Source: Chitinophaga varians (lineage in GTDB: Bacteria; Bacteroidota; Bacteroidia; Chitinophagales; Chitinophagaceae). From it: a stretch of 64,000 nt of DNA. The notes under the pieces are model-generated. The model searched no databases. It saw only the letters and a list, made by a program, of their open reading frames with translations, and was not told the DNA's origin. The stretch lies in contig NZ_JACVFB010000001.1 of NCBI RefSeq assembly GCF_014529945.1, forward strand, positions 620,001 through 684,000, read 5' to 3'. Both the position numbers and the translations under genes were made by a program. Shown piece by piece: positions 7,539-16,218 of the stretch; positions within the stretch are counted from its first letter, which is position 1, and each line of letters begins with the position of its first letter.

Positions 7539-8540
7539 TTAATAAGATGCTTTCATGCCTTTCTGTTCCCAGTAGCTGATGACAGGGCGGAACGGTCCAT
7601 ACTTGTGTTGTCTGGCAGAGAAAGTGTCTGCAAATGGCCCTTTGTCATAGTCAATGGCCTTTTCGGCAACATGCGGATAGTCGTAGTTTTTGACATCCGG
7701 ACGGGCATGTATGCTGTCATTGTTCACAAACGCGGCGATGTCGAGCGCTTCTTCATCGGTGAGGAACGGCTTGTCCCACGTAGCTTTATCATAAGGCATA
7801 TTGGCCTTCAGCCATTGTGCCTGCTTGATCACGCGATGCATGCTGGAGCCGGGCTGATAACCATTGGGTCCCCACAGCGGCGGGTAGGTATACGTAACGC
7901 CAGCCAGTTGACCTTCTCCTTCTTTGCCATGGCAACGGGCGCAATGCTGCTGATACAATGTCTTTCCTCTTTCCGGATCTGCGGCGGTATCAGGCAGTTT
8001 TACAGTGAGGTTGTGACTGCCCTGATGCGGCTTGTCTTTGGGTACAAAACTATTGATCCATCTCAGATAAGACAGAAACGCCACCATCTCTTTGCTGTCA
8101 AGTGGCAACGGCTTACCATTATGCGGCCGCGTTACACAGTTGTTGATCCGTTCTGCGAGCGTGAGTACCTTGCCTTCGCGGGCACGGTATTGCGGATATT
8201 GCTGGTGAGACAACATCAGGTTGAAGGAAAATGCTTTGGTACCACCATCCTGATGGCAGTTGGTGCAGTTCATTCTATTACCGAGGTAACGGCCGTTTAT
8301 GCCATCGGGACCAATATAATAAGCGGTATTGAACATCAGTTCGCGACCATAACGGACCATCTCGCCATATTTGTCTTTCGGGATGGCGCCGGTATCTACT
8401 GTCAACAGCTCCGGCGCTGCGTTGGCGGTTGTTACAGGCGTCCTGGCGCTACTGCCGGTATTACAGGACCAGACCATCACGGCGGCGGTGGCAGCCAGGA
8501 AACAACCGGTACGGATATATTGCATAGTAGTCATAAACAA
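7539..8540 (-). CDS. TsdA-like dihaem cytochrome c lipoprotein
   Basis: Protein of 333 residues with a lipoprotein signal ending VMVWSC (Cys26). Two c-type haem sites are visible: CTNCH at 92-96 and CARCH at 200-204. Between them is RINNCVTRPHNG, with Cys135 39 residues after His96. In thiosulfate dehydrogenase TsdA the active-site haem is ligated by His and a Cys in the equivalent segment, and as I recall the spacing is similar, so haem 1 may have His/Cys ligation. Family (SoxA/TsdA-like) is well supported; thiosulfate as substrate is not. It lies 12 bp downstream of the arylsulfotransferase gene, so both are probably co-transcribed. It is anchored in an envelope membrane facing the periplasm. 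Confidence 0.85.
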   Translation of the reverse strand: MFMTTMQYIRTGCFLAATAAVMVWSCNTGSSARTPVTTANAAPELLTVDTGAIPKDKYGEMVRYGRELMFNTAYYIGPDGINGRYLGNRMNCTNCHQDGGTKAFSFNLMLSHQQYPQYRAREGKVLTLAERINNCVTRPHNGKPLPLDSKEMVAFLSYLRWINSFVPKDKPHQGSHNLTVKLPDTAADPERGKTLYQQHCARCHGKEGEGQLAGVTYTYPPLWGPNGYQPGSSMHRVIKQAQWLKANMPYDKATWDKPFLTDEEALDIAAFVNNDSIHARPDVKNYDYPHVAEKAIDYDKGPFADTFSARQHKYGPFRPVISYWEQKGMKASY

Positions 8541-8552
8541 AAGCTTTGTATG

Positions 8553-9698
8553 TCATTGTTCGATGACATAGGGTAATAACTGTGACGGGGAGATGAACTC
8601 AGCCCGGTACGGAATGAAAGTGGTCCGTAACGTCCATAACGGATGACCATCGCGGGTGGTCAGTATCACCGTGTTGCGTTTGGAGCAGCATTGCAGGATA
8701 TGCTCATGGTCAACCAGGTAGGCGCTGCCCATTCTTTCATTGAAGAGATAGGGTGGCAGCACCGACCGGATGGCGACGGTTGCCTGCTGCGTACTATCGT
8801 TCAGGCGGAAGGCCAGCGTTTGTGATCGTTGCCGTGATACGCCGTTATCGAACAACATGAGTTCATGCTCCGCATTGATATGCACGGAATGCCCCATATC
8901 GAATGCGGCGGAATCCGGAATGGCGAAGTCACCGCCTTTACCGAACTTCCACATCACTTTGCCGCTTTGCGCATTGATCTTCCAGACCTGACCATTGTTG
9001 TAGAAAGAAATGAGATAGTTGCTGTCTTTGTCGAAGCTCAGACTGTTGGCATGCATCCAGTCATGCCGCGTGCGTAGGATGGCCGTGTCGGCAGTAGGTT
9101 CCAACACGTCAAATACGCTCCATTGCCAGTGGCGGTTGCCTTTGCGGTCAAACACCACGATACCGTCACTTTTTACAGTATCTTTTTCGCTGCCGCCCTG
9201 AAGGGAGAGGTCCACTATCTTCTCCACGTTGGTAAGGGCTACGATCTCATCGCGACTATTCAGCAGCACTTCGTGGTGCACATCCGCCGTAAAATCCTGT
9301 TGTCCTTTTTTCAGGTGCAGCAGGGTGTCGCCATGCAGACTGATCTCCATGATTTCGTTGCCATAACTGGTGGGAAAGGTTTTATCACCGAGGATACAAA
9401 GGAGTGTTTGCTGTTGGGTAAGATGCGCGGTTTTGAAGCCGGTACCTTTTACCTGATGATACCAGACAATGCGTCCGGCGGCATTAACGAGGCAGATCAT
9501 ACCGGGATCATCGCGCTGGTTGAGTAACAGCAATCCTTTCTGAAATCCCGCCGGCAGGCTTTCTCCGGGTACAACGGAAGCTTTCAGCTGGTCCTGCAGG
9601 GCAGGCGGTACATCCATTTTAATGCGGATGGTGTGAGTGGTGCAGCTGCAGAAGAGGAGCAGCAGGCATAGCAGGCGTGTGTGCATGGCAGTTAGCAT
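8553..9698 (-). CDS. arylsulfotransferase (ASST)-like lipoprotein
   Basis: Protein of 381 residues with a lipoprotein-type N-terminus (LLLLFCSC, Cys at 17 or 19). The body has beta-propeller blades of the ASST type: IVWYHQVKG, VHHEVLLNSRDEIVAL, then the family hallmark HDWMHANSLSFDKDSNYLI, VMWKFGKGG, MGHSVHIN and LFDNG. Bacterial ASSTs move sulfate from one phenolic ester to another acceptor without PAPS, using a catalytic His. HHE, HAN and GHS His residues are present, and I cannot say which is catalytic. It lies between SusD and a TsdA-like cytochrome, suggesting the locus handles a sulfated or aromatic compound. That substrate idea is inference. Confidence 0.78.
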   Translation of the reverse strand: MLTAMHTRLLCLLLLFCSCTTHTIRIKMDVPPALQDQLKASVVPGESLPAGFQKGLLLLNQRDDPGMICLVNAAGRIVWYHQVKGTGFKTAHLTQQQTLLCILGDKTFPTSYGNEIMEISLHGDTLLHLKKGQQDFTADVHHEVLLNSRDEIVALTNVEKIVDLSLQGGSEKDTVKSDGIVVFDRKGNRHWQWSVFDVLEPTADTAILRTRHDWMHANSLSFDKDSNYLISFYNNGQVWKINAQSGKVMWKFGKGGDFAIPDSAAFDMGHSVHINAEHELMLFDNGVSRQRSQTLAFRLNDSTQQATVAIRSVLPPYLFNERMGSAYLVDHEHILQCCSKRNTVILTTRDGHPLWTLRTTFIPYRAEFISPSQLLPYVIEQ

Positions 9699-9700
9699 AA

Positions 9701-9720
9701 CCCCGGGCGTTAGCCCGGGG
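9701..9720. repeat. GC-rich hairpin, REP-like, between susD-like and ASST genes
   Basis: Perfect 8-bp stem CCCCGGGC/GCCCGGGG around a GTTA loop, followed by CATGATG. There is no T run in either direction, so it is a poor terminator. It may protect the 3' end of the SusCD message or be a REP element. Its layout, palindrome then CATGAT, resembles the arms of the element at 26172-26862 (palindrome then CTACGATG). Confidence 0.7.
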
Positions 9721-9731
9721 CATGATGGATA

Positions 9732-11372
9732 TTATTTCCACAGATCGTTCTGTGTCGCTTTAGGATTGGCATTCAGTTCTCTTGCCGGAATAGGCAGTAC
9801 ATAATGTTTGGCCTTGAAAGTGTTGGCGCCCTGTTTTTCGCGGGCGGTCAGGATGGAAGCCAGTTGCGCGGCCGACTTGTTCCAGCGGCGCAGGTCATAG
9901 ATCCTGTTTTGTTCGTAGAACATTTCCAGCAGTTTCTGATGGTCGATTTCGGCTATCAGCTGATCGGCGCCAGGCAGATCTGCGGCCGTTTTAGCAGCAA
10001 GTCCGGCACGGGTACGGATCTGGTTGATGTCTGCCAGCGCAACGCCGGTATGGCCGTTGCGGGTGGCGGCTTCTGCGCGCATCAGCAGTACTTCCGCAAA
10101 ACGCATCACGCGATAGTTGGCGGTAGACGGTGTGGCGCCCCAGTAGTTGTCGGCGTTGGCCACATTGCGCCAGGCGCCCGTATATTTTTTGATCAGGAAA
10201 CGACCGTTGGTAGTGGTGTCCAGTTTGGTGTCCGGATAGAGGCGCACAATTTTGGCGCGGGCGGAACCCCACAACTCATCGAATGTTTTGTTGTCGTAGA
10301 AAGTTTTGTCAGCCTCGCCGAGGGTGGAATATTTCCACATCAGCGTGGCGTACATGCGTTTGTCGTATTTGGTGTCCGAACCGGCAGGACGAGGTTCTTT
10401 GACGAACTGAGATACGAGGTAGTTGGACGGCACATATTTAAACCATCCGCCGCCGGCCGGGGGACCGATAAACTGCGGGATGTAGTTAAACATCGGTGAG
10501 TTAGCCGTTTCAGCGCCCCATGGGCCATAGGGATCACCTAATGGCGCACATACCCATTCAAAGATGGACTCTTTGTTGAACTCGTTGGCGTCGGTGAAGT
10601 TGTCTTCAAAATTGTCTACGAGACCGTAGCCGTAGGGAGCTTGTGTGAGCAGCGTCAGGGTGGCTTCTGCCTGCGGATAGTTCTCCATATAGAGATATGC
10701 TTTGCCGAGGAAGCCGATCGCGGCGCCACTGGTAGCCCTGCCTTGCTCTTTGGGATCGCGTGTTGCCGGCAGCTTGTCTTTGGCGGCTGACAGGTCACTG
10801 ATCACCTGCTGCCATACTTCGTCTTTATTGGCGCAGGGAGCGGCATAGGCGTTGGTGGTTTCTACCGGCTCGGTGCGCAGCGGCACCGCGCCCCAGTTGG
10901 AGGCGAGGATAAAATAGGACAGACCGCGGAGGAATTTGGCTTCTGCGATATAGATCTCCTTCTTGGCGGCGTCGATCGGTACTTTGTCGATGCGGGACAG
11001 GATCAGGTTGGCACGATGGATACACTGATACGTCCTGTCGAAGATATCAGCAGCGTCGCTGTTGTTTTCATCGTTGGTATACGACGCGATGGCCCAGGTA
11101 GGTGCTTCCTCGCCGGGGATGGTAAATACATCGTCACCCATGGCATTGATGTCCTGTACGCCGGTGAAGGCGCCCCAATAGCCGTAGAGCGGAAGGCGCA
11201 GCGGGCTGTAAGTGGCGGCCAGCGCCATGCTTAAGCTGTTTTCGTCTTTCCAGAAATTGGTTTCGGTGATCCTGTTAGGATCTGTTTGTGTGAGGAAGTC
11301 GCGTTCATTGCAACTGCCGGCCAGCGCCATCGTCAGTGCCAGTGCGCCGATATATTTGATTGATTTTTTCAT
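9732..11372 (-). CDS. SusD/RagB-family outer-membrane lipoprotein
   Basis: Protein of 546 residues with a lipoprotein signal ending LAGSC (Cys20). The SusD pattern is clear: NERDFLTQTDPNRITETNFWK at the start, repeated TPR-like helices (FLRGLSYFILASNWGAVPL, YLYMENYPQAEATL), and the C-terminal RFAEVLLMRAEAATRNG, INQIRTRAGL, RIYDLRRWN and HYVLPIPARELNANP segments. SusD proteins lie on the cell surface as the lid of a SusC barrel and bind the ligand. It lies 21 bp downstream of its SusC partner. The substrate cannot be read from the sequence. Confidence 0.95.
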   Translation of the reverse strand: MKKSIKYIGALALTMALAGSCNERDFLTQTDPNRITETNFWKDENSLSMALAATYSPLRLPLYGYWGAFTGVQDINAMGDDVFTIPGEEAPTWAIASYTNDENNSDAADIFDRTYQCIHRANLILSRIDKVPIDAAKKEIYIAEAKFLRGLSYFILASNWGAVPLRTEPVETTNAYAAPCANKDEVWQQVISDLSAAKDKLPATRDPKEQGRATSGAAIGFLGKAYLYMENYPQAEATLTLLTQAPYGYGLVDNFEDNFTDANEFNKESIFEWVCAPLGDPYGPWGAETANSPMFNYIPQFIGPPAGGGWFKYVPSNYLVSQFVKEPRPAGSDTKYDKRMYATLMWKYSTLGEADKTFYDNKTFDELWGSARAKIVRLYPDTKLDTTTNGRFLIKKYTGAWRNVANADNYWGATPSTANYRVMRFAEVLLMRAEAATRNGHTGVALADINQIRTRAGLAAKTAADLPGADQLIAEIDHQKLLEMFYEQNRIYDLRRWNKSAAQLASILTAREKQGANTFKAKHYVLPIPARELNANPKATQNDLWK

Positions 11373-11393
11373 GCGTACAACTTTTTTTGATGG

Positions 11394-14300
11394 TTAGAAG
11401 GAAAGGTTCAGGCCCAGCAGGAAGGTGCGTGACAGCGGATAGGCGTCCCAGGAATTGTCCATGCCGCGGGAGAGCGCACCACCGCCCAGATCAGGATTGT
11501 AGCCTTTGTATTTGGTAGCGGTGAAGAGGTTTTCGGCGGAACCAAAAAATCTCACCTTGTCGATACCCCATCTGCCAGTGAGGGAGGTGGGCATGCTATA
11601 ACCTAATTCCAGTCGTTTGAAACGGATATAAGAACCGTCTTCCAGCCATCTGTCGCTGTTTTCTCTTTTGTTGTTGTTAGGATCGGAGAGGGTGAAACGG
11701 GGGAAATTGGAATGATGTTCCGGCGTCCAGGCATCGAGTACGGCGGTGGACAGGTTGGTCACTTCCGTCATTTTTTCCATCCATTGTCTTCTGCCGTTAT
11801 AGATTTTGTTGCCGGACACGCCTTCAAAGAAGAGGTTCAGGTCGAAGTTTTTATAAGACAGGTTAGCGGCCAGGCCCATGGTGATTTTCGGGAAGGGGCT
11901 GCCAACGTTTTGTACGTCCTGGTTGTCGATTTTACCGTCGCCGTTGTAGTCTACGAAGCGGATATCTCCGGGTTTGGCGTCAGGTTGAATAGGGGTGCCG
12001 TCTTTGCTTTTGTAGGCATTGACTTCCTCCTGTGAATTAAAGATGCCATCGGTTTTGATGAGGAAGAAGGAGCCGATAGGAGCGCCTACTTTAGCTCTGG
12101 AGATGTCACCGAATTCTTGTCTGCCGGAGCCTACAGTGATGGCGGTCATTTCGTTGGCGGTATGGGAAAGGTTGAACATCACGCGGTATTTGAGGCCGCT
12201 GCGGGTTTGGCTGGCGTATTCCACGGAAGCTTCATAGCCTTTGTTTTCGATCACGCCGGCATTGAGTGTAGGCGTGCCCGTTTTACCCACAGACAGCGGG
12301 AAAGGTACGCCGAGCAGTACGCCATTGGTTTTTTTATGGAAGACTTCGAAGATGAAGAACAGTTTATTATTGAGGAAGCCTGCGTCGATACCACCGTTAA
12401 CGATCTTGGTTTCTTCCCAGGAGAGGTCCAGGGGAGAAGCATAGGAGCTGGCGGTGCCACCAGCCCAGAGCGTGTTACCCTGTACGTAGTTGATACCGCT
12501 GGTGATGGCAGACTGTGTGAGGTAGTTGCCGATTTCCTGGTTACCCAGTACGCCCCAGCTGCCACGCAGTTTCAGGTTGCTGATAACATCACGCAGACCG
12601 GAGAAAAAGTTTTCGTTGTGGACGTTCCAGCCAACAGAGAAAGAGGGGAAGGAGCCGAACTGATAGTCGTTTGCAAACCGGGAAGAACCATCTCTGCGGA
12701 TAGAAGCGGTGAACAGGTATTTGGAATCGTAGGAGTACATGACCCGTCCGAAGGTGGACAGGATGGCGCTGGTGCTGGCGCTGCCATCATTTTTCTGGGA
12801 GCCGGCGGTGCCTGCGCCGAGTACGGAAGTGCCCTCCGGCAGGTCGTTGCGGGAGGCGTTGAAGCCGGAGTAGGTATTTTTCTGGGCGGTATAACCGGCT
12901 ACCGCGTCGATGTTGTGTTTACCCAGTTTTTTGGTATAGCTCAGGGTATTTTCCACCAGCCAGGAGTTGCCGATAGAGCTGCCTTCCGCGAGGTCGGGCA
13001 GGGTATTGGCGGCGTTACCGTCGTTATAGATACCGGTGTAGGTGCGGGTGTAGCCTTGTGCTTCGGTGAGGCCGACGTTGAAGCGATAGCGGAGGCCTTC
13101 GATCAGTTTCACTTCCACAAAGGCGTTGGCCAGCAGGTTCAGGTCTTTCGAGCTTCTGTTCACTTGTTCCAGCAGAGCAACGGGGTTAGACAGATTTTTC
13201 ATGTATATCGGTCTTCTGCCGTAGCCGCCGAGGTCCTGCGTAGGATCATATACCGGTACGGTGGCGGGCATCACGAGGGCGCTGCCTACGAGGCTGTGGG
13301 TTTGGTCGCCACCGCCGGGCGCGAGGCGGCTAACCCCTCTTTTAATAATAACGGTCTCGCCTATTTTAATTCTGCCTTTTTCGTATTGTGTTTTTACACG
13401 GAAGTTAGCAGCGGAGTAGTCGGTATTGATCATGGTACCGTTTTCTTTCAGGTATCCGCCGGAGAGGTTGTACGTAAAGTTTTTGGAGCCGCCGCTGAAG
13501 TTAACGTTAGTACGGGCAATCGTAGCCTGGTGAAAGATAGCGTCCTGCCAGTTGGTGTTTATGCCGTTATAGTTGGGGATGCCGGTCATATTGGCCTGCA
13601 TCAGTTTAGTCCATTGTTCGCCGTTGAGGAGGCTCATTCTCTTGGGAACGGACTGAACGCCGAACCAGCTGTCGATTTCCAGTTTGGGTGCTGTTTCTTT
13701 CAGGCCGCCTTTGGTGGTGACGATCACCACGCCGTTGGCCGCGCGGGAACCGTAGATGCTGGCGGTGGCCGCATCTTTCAGTACTTCGATGGATTCCACA
13801 TCGTTAGGGCTTACGCCGTCGATGCTGTTGACGAACACGCCGTCCACGATAAACAGCGGGGCGTTGTTGCCGAGGGTGCTAAGGCCGCGGATGGTGATAT
13901 TGAGGCCTGAGCCGGGAGCGCCGCTGGCTGATTCCACGGATACGCCGGGAACGCGGCCCTGGATGGCGCCGCTGATATTTTTAGAGACATTGGCGCTGAT
14001 GGTGTTCACGCGAACGGAAGCAACGGAGCCGGTCACGTCTTTTCTCTTCTGGGTACCGTAGCCTACCACGACCAGTTCTTCGGTCTGTACTGCTTTCTGC
14101 TGCAGCGTGATATCGAGGGGGCCGGCTTTGGTGACATGTTTCTCGATGGTTTCATATCCGATGAAGGAGATGACGAGGATGCCGCCGCCATCGGGCAGTT
14201 CCAGGGCGAAGTTACCTTTCGCGTCGGTGCTGGTGCCTTTGGTGCTGCCTTTCAGTTTTACTGAGGCGCCGGTGAGGGGTTCGCCGGTGATGGCGTCAGT

Positions 14301-14708
14301 GATACGGCCGTATACCGAAATATTGGCAACCGGTTTTACTTCCGCACCATCGGTTTTAACCGACAGGATGATGGTGTTATCTACCACGCTGTAGTTTAGC
14401 TTGTTGCCTGCCAGGCATTGGGCCATCACATCTTCCAGGCTGGCCTGACTGGCAGAAACGGACACTTTATCGGCCGTTTTCAGCATTTCGGTGTTGTAGA
14501 AAAAGGTATAGCCGGTTTGTTTTCTGATTTCCCGGAGCACCTTAGTGAGTGGTACACGGCGCATGTCCAGGGTCAGCTTTTGCGAGTAACCGGTGGCACT
14601 GACCTGTAGGGCAAGCACCAGCAGCAGAAAAGCAGTTAGCTTCATAACTTTCAGCATTTGCGCGCACACCGGGGACCACCGGTGTTTGACGGCATTTCTA
14701 AATGGCAT
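11394..14708 (-). CDS. SusC/RagA TonB-dependent transporter with STN domain
   Basis: Protein of 1104 residues with an extended N-terminus common in Chitinophaga SusC proteins; the hydrophobic signal begins at MKLTAF (about residue 22) and ends SATGYSQ. Domains in order: STN signalling domain (about 46-115), carboxypeptidase-D-like domain (about 130-205, VYGRITDAITGEPLTGASV), plug starting EELVVVGYGTQKRKDVTG, the KDAATASIYGSRAANGVVIVTT motif, and a beta-barrel ending LGLNLSF. The STN domain normally contacts the FecR anti-sigma protein, and a FecR/sigma pair lies directly upstream. It imports an unknown ligand with energy from TonB-ExbBD. Confidence 0.95.
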   Translation of the reverse strand: MPFRNAVKHRWSPVCAQMLKVMKLTAFLLLVLALQVSATGYSQKLTLDMRRVPLTKVLREIRKQTGYTFFYNTEMLKTADKVSVSASQASLEDVMAQCLAGNKLNYSVVDNTIILSVKTDGAEVKPVANISVYGRITDAITGEPLTGASVKLKGSTKGTSTDAKGNFALELPDGGGILVISFIGYETIEKHVTKAGPLDITLQQKAVQTEELVVVGYGTQKRKDVTGSVASVRVNTISANVSKNISGAIQGRVPGVSVESASGAPGSGLNITIRGLSTLGNNAPLFIVDGVFVNSIDGVSPNDVESIEVLKDAATASIYGSRAANGVVIVTTKGGLKETAPKLEIDSWFGVQSVPKRMSLLNGEQWTKLMQANMTGIPNYNGINTNWQDAIFHQATIARTNVNFSGGSKNFTYNLSGGYLKENGTMINTDYSAANFRVKTQYEKGRIKIGETVIIKRGVSRLAPGGGDQTHSLVGSALVMPATVPVYDPTQDLGGYGRRPIYMKNLSNPVALLEQVNRSSKDLNLLANAFVEVKLIEGLRYRFNVGLTEAQGYTRTYTGIYNDGNAANTLPDLAEGSSIGNSWLVENTLSYTKKLGKHNIDAVAGYTAQKNTYSGFNASRNDLPEGTSVLGAGTAGSQKNDGSASTSAILSTFGRVMYSYDSKYLFTASIRRDGSSRFANDYQFGSFPSFSVGWNVHNENFFSGLRDVISNLKLRGSWGVLGNQEIGNYLTQSAITSGINYVQGNTLWAGGTASSYASPLDLSWEETKIVNGGIDAGFLNNKLFFIFEVFHKKTNGVLLGVPFPLSVGKTGTPTLNAGVIENKGYEASVEYASQTRSGLKYRVMFNLSHTANEMTAITVGSGRQEFGDISRAKVGAPIGSFFLIKTDGIFNSQEEVNAYKSKDGTPIQPDAKPGDIRFVDYNGDGKIDNQDVQNVGSPFPKITMGLAANLSYKNFDLNLFFEGVSGNKIYNGRRQWMEKMTEVTNLSTAVLDAWTPEHHSNFPRFTLSDPNNNKRENSDRWLEDGSYIRFKRLELGYSMPTSLTGRWGIDKVRFFGSAENLFTATKYKGYNPDLGGGALSRGMDNSWDAYPLSRTFLLGLNLSF

Positions 14709-14777
14709 AACTTTGTTAGGTTTTTGGTGAGCAATAAGGCTTTACGACAATTGTTTTTTGTTTACCAGAACTTCCTA

Positions 14778-14801
14778 CCGGGCCTGTGGCGACAGGCCCG
14801 G
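14778..14801 (+). other. strong hairpin in the FecR-SusC junction
   Basis: Perfect 10-bp stem CCGGGCCTGT/ACAGGCCCGG with a GGCG loop followed by TTTTT on the plus strand, antisense to the genes on both sides. As a terminator it would stop antisense transcription. In the sense mRNA it is a stable hairpin between fecR and susC. The 193-bp gap must also hold the start region for SusC expression. Confidence 0.75.
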
Positions 14802-14901
14802 TTTTTCATTTAGGCATTTGGTTATTTAGGCATTTATTTATTTTCCTGACTGTAGATCCTGATATAATCTGGCTGACTTCCAATAACCCAATGACCAAAT
14901 A

Positions 14902-16122
14902 TCAAAATGATTTAATAGTGATGGTTTTGTTGGTGATGGAATATTGAATACCGGCTGTCTGCAGGATGCGTAGGGCCTGCGACAGGGTAGACGTTTTTCG
15001 GATGGAGCCGGAATAGTGCTGGTCCGGGATAGGACCGTTATAGACCACTTCTACATCATACCACCGGGAGAGCTGCCGCATAATGGTTGGCAGGTCGTCA
15101 TCTTCGAATTCAAATATTCCGGTCTTCCAGGCGATGGTTTTATCGACATCTGCTTCGGATACCGTGATACGGTTTTGTCCTTTGGTGCTGACCGCCTGTT
15201 CGGCCGGGGCCAGGACAGCTTGTTGTCCGTCGGCCCGGGAAACCATGACTTTTCCGGTGACGAGTGTGGTGGTGATGTTGTTTTCATCGGCATAATTCAT
15301 AACGTTGAAACTGGTGCCTAATACAGTGATTTGTTGGTTGTCGCTGAGCTGTACGTGGAATGGCTGCTGTGCATTGGGGGTTATTTCAAAGTAGGCTTCC
15401 CCGTTAAGGTAGACGGTACGGTCGTTGCCGGCGAACCGGGTCGGGAAGCGCAGGGATGATGCGGCGTTAAGCCATACTCTGCTGCCATCGGGGAGGGTGA
15501 TTTGATATTCACCGCCGCGAGGCGTGGCGAGGGTGTTGAACAGTATTTTTTCGTCTGTATTGCCGGAGTGGTCGTATACGAGAGACCCCTGGCCTTTATT
15601 GATACGGGTGCCGTCTTTTTCTTCAAACTGGCTGGAGCCGGTGGAATCGAGGGGCACGGCGGTACCATCGGCCAGCGTGAGCATGGCTTTGGTGGTGCCG
15701 GGCTGTATATCGTGGGCCGGGTGTGCGGCAGCGAGGTGCCGTTGTTCACGGTAACGGCTATACTGGTACCATCCGGTGGCGGCCACGAGCACCAGTACTG
15801 CGGCTGCGGCAGACCACCAGTAGAGCCGGCGTTGTTGGCCCCGGGCAGGAGGGGTTAAGGCAGCAGGCGCCTGTGCTGTTGTATTGGCAACATGCTCCCG
15901 GAGCAACAACCTGAATTGGCCGACTGCAGCATGCAGCTGTCCCTGTTGCCCGTTGATGACGTCAAATATTTTTCTGGCCTGCTCAAAAGGGACTTGCCGG
16001 TCGGGGTTTTCCCGGACCCAGTTTTCCCAATAGCGGGTATCTTCCTCGCTTACGCCCATACAGTAGCGCAGGAAGGAATCGTCTTGCAAAAAATCTTCAG
16101 TGGAGATAAAAGCGTTTTCCAT
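14902..16122 (-). CDS. FecR-family anti-sigma factor
   Basis: Protein of 406 residues. The cytoplasmic N-terminal part (1-115, ENWVRENPDRQVPFEQARKIFD) binds sigma, followed by one membrane helix around 118-136 (LYWWSAAAAVLVLVAATGW). The periplasmic FecR domain shows TLADGTAVPLDSTGS, ITLPDGSRVWLNAASSLRFP, YLNGEAYFEI and VLGTSFNVMNY. The C-terminal DUF4974 domain (FEFEDDDLPTIMRQLSRWYDVEV) completes the family. It should hold the upstream sigma factor inactive until the STN domain of the SusC downstream signals substrate binding. It lies 96 bp after the sigma gene. Confidence 0.93.
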   Translation of the reverse strand: MENAFISTEDFLQDDSFLRYCMGVSEEDTRYWENWVRENPDRQVPFEQARKIFDVINGQQGQLHAAVGQFRLLLREHVANTTAQAPAALTPPARGQQRRLYWWSAAAAVLVLVAATGWYQYSRYREQRHLAAAHPAHDIQPGTTKAMLTLADGTAVPLDSTGSSQFEEKDGTRINKGQGSLVYDHSGNTDEKILFNTLATPRGGEYQITLPDGSRVWLNAASSLRFPTRFAGNDRTVYLNGEAYFEITPNAQQPFHVQLSDNQQITVLGTSFNVMNYADENNITTTLVTGKVMVSRADGQQAVLAPAEQAVSTKGQNRITVSEADVDKTIAWKTGIFEFEDDDLPTIMRQLSRWYDVEVVYNGPIPDQHYSGSIRKTSTLSQALRILQTAGIQYSITNKTITIKSF

Positions 16123-16218
16123 GACGTGTTACTATGCTATAGTGTGCGGAATCCCGGGTTATTCCCAAAGAATCCCAAAATATTTTTTTCTCTATAAAAT
16201 GTAGGGAGATAAAGGCCT

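Noticed and set aside
12117-13910. Plus-strand ORF of 597 codons
   Set aside because: Antisense to the SusC gene at 11394-14708; long antisense frames are common over GC-biased codons.
14778-14801. Terminator of a plus-strand gene
   Set aside because: No plus-strand gene lies upstream; it is kept as a hairpin in the FecR-SusC junction instead.
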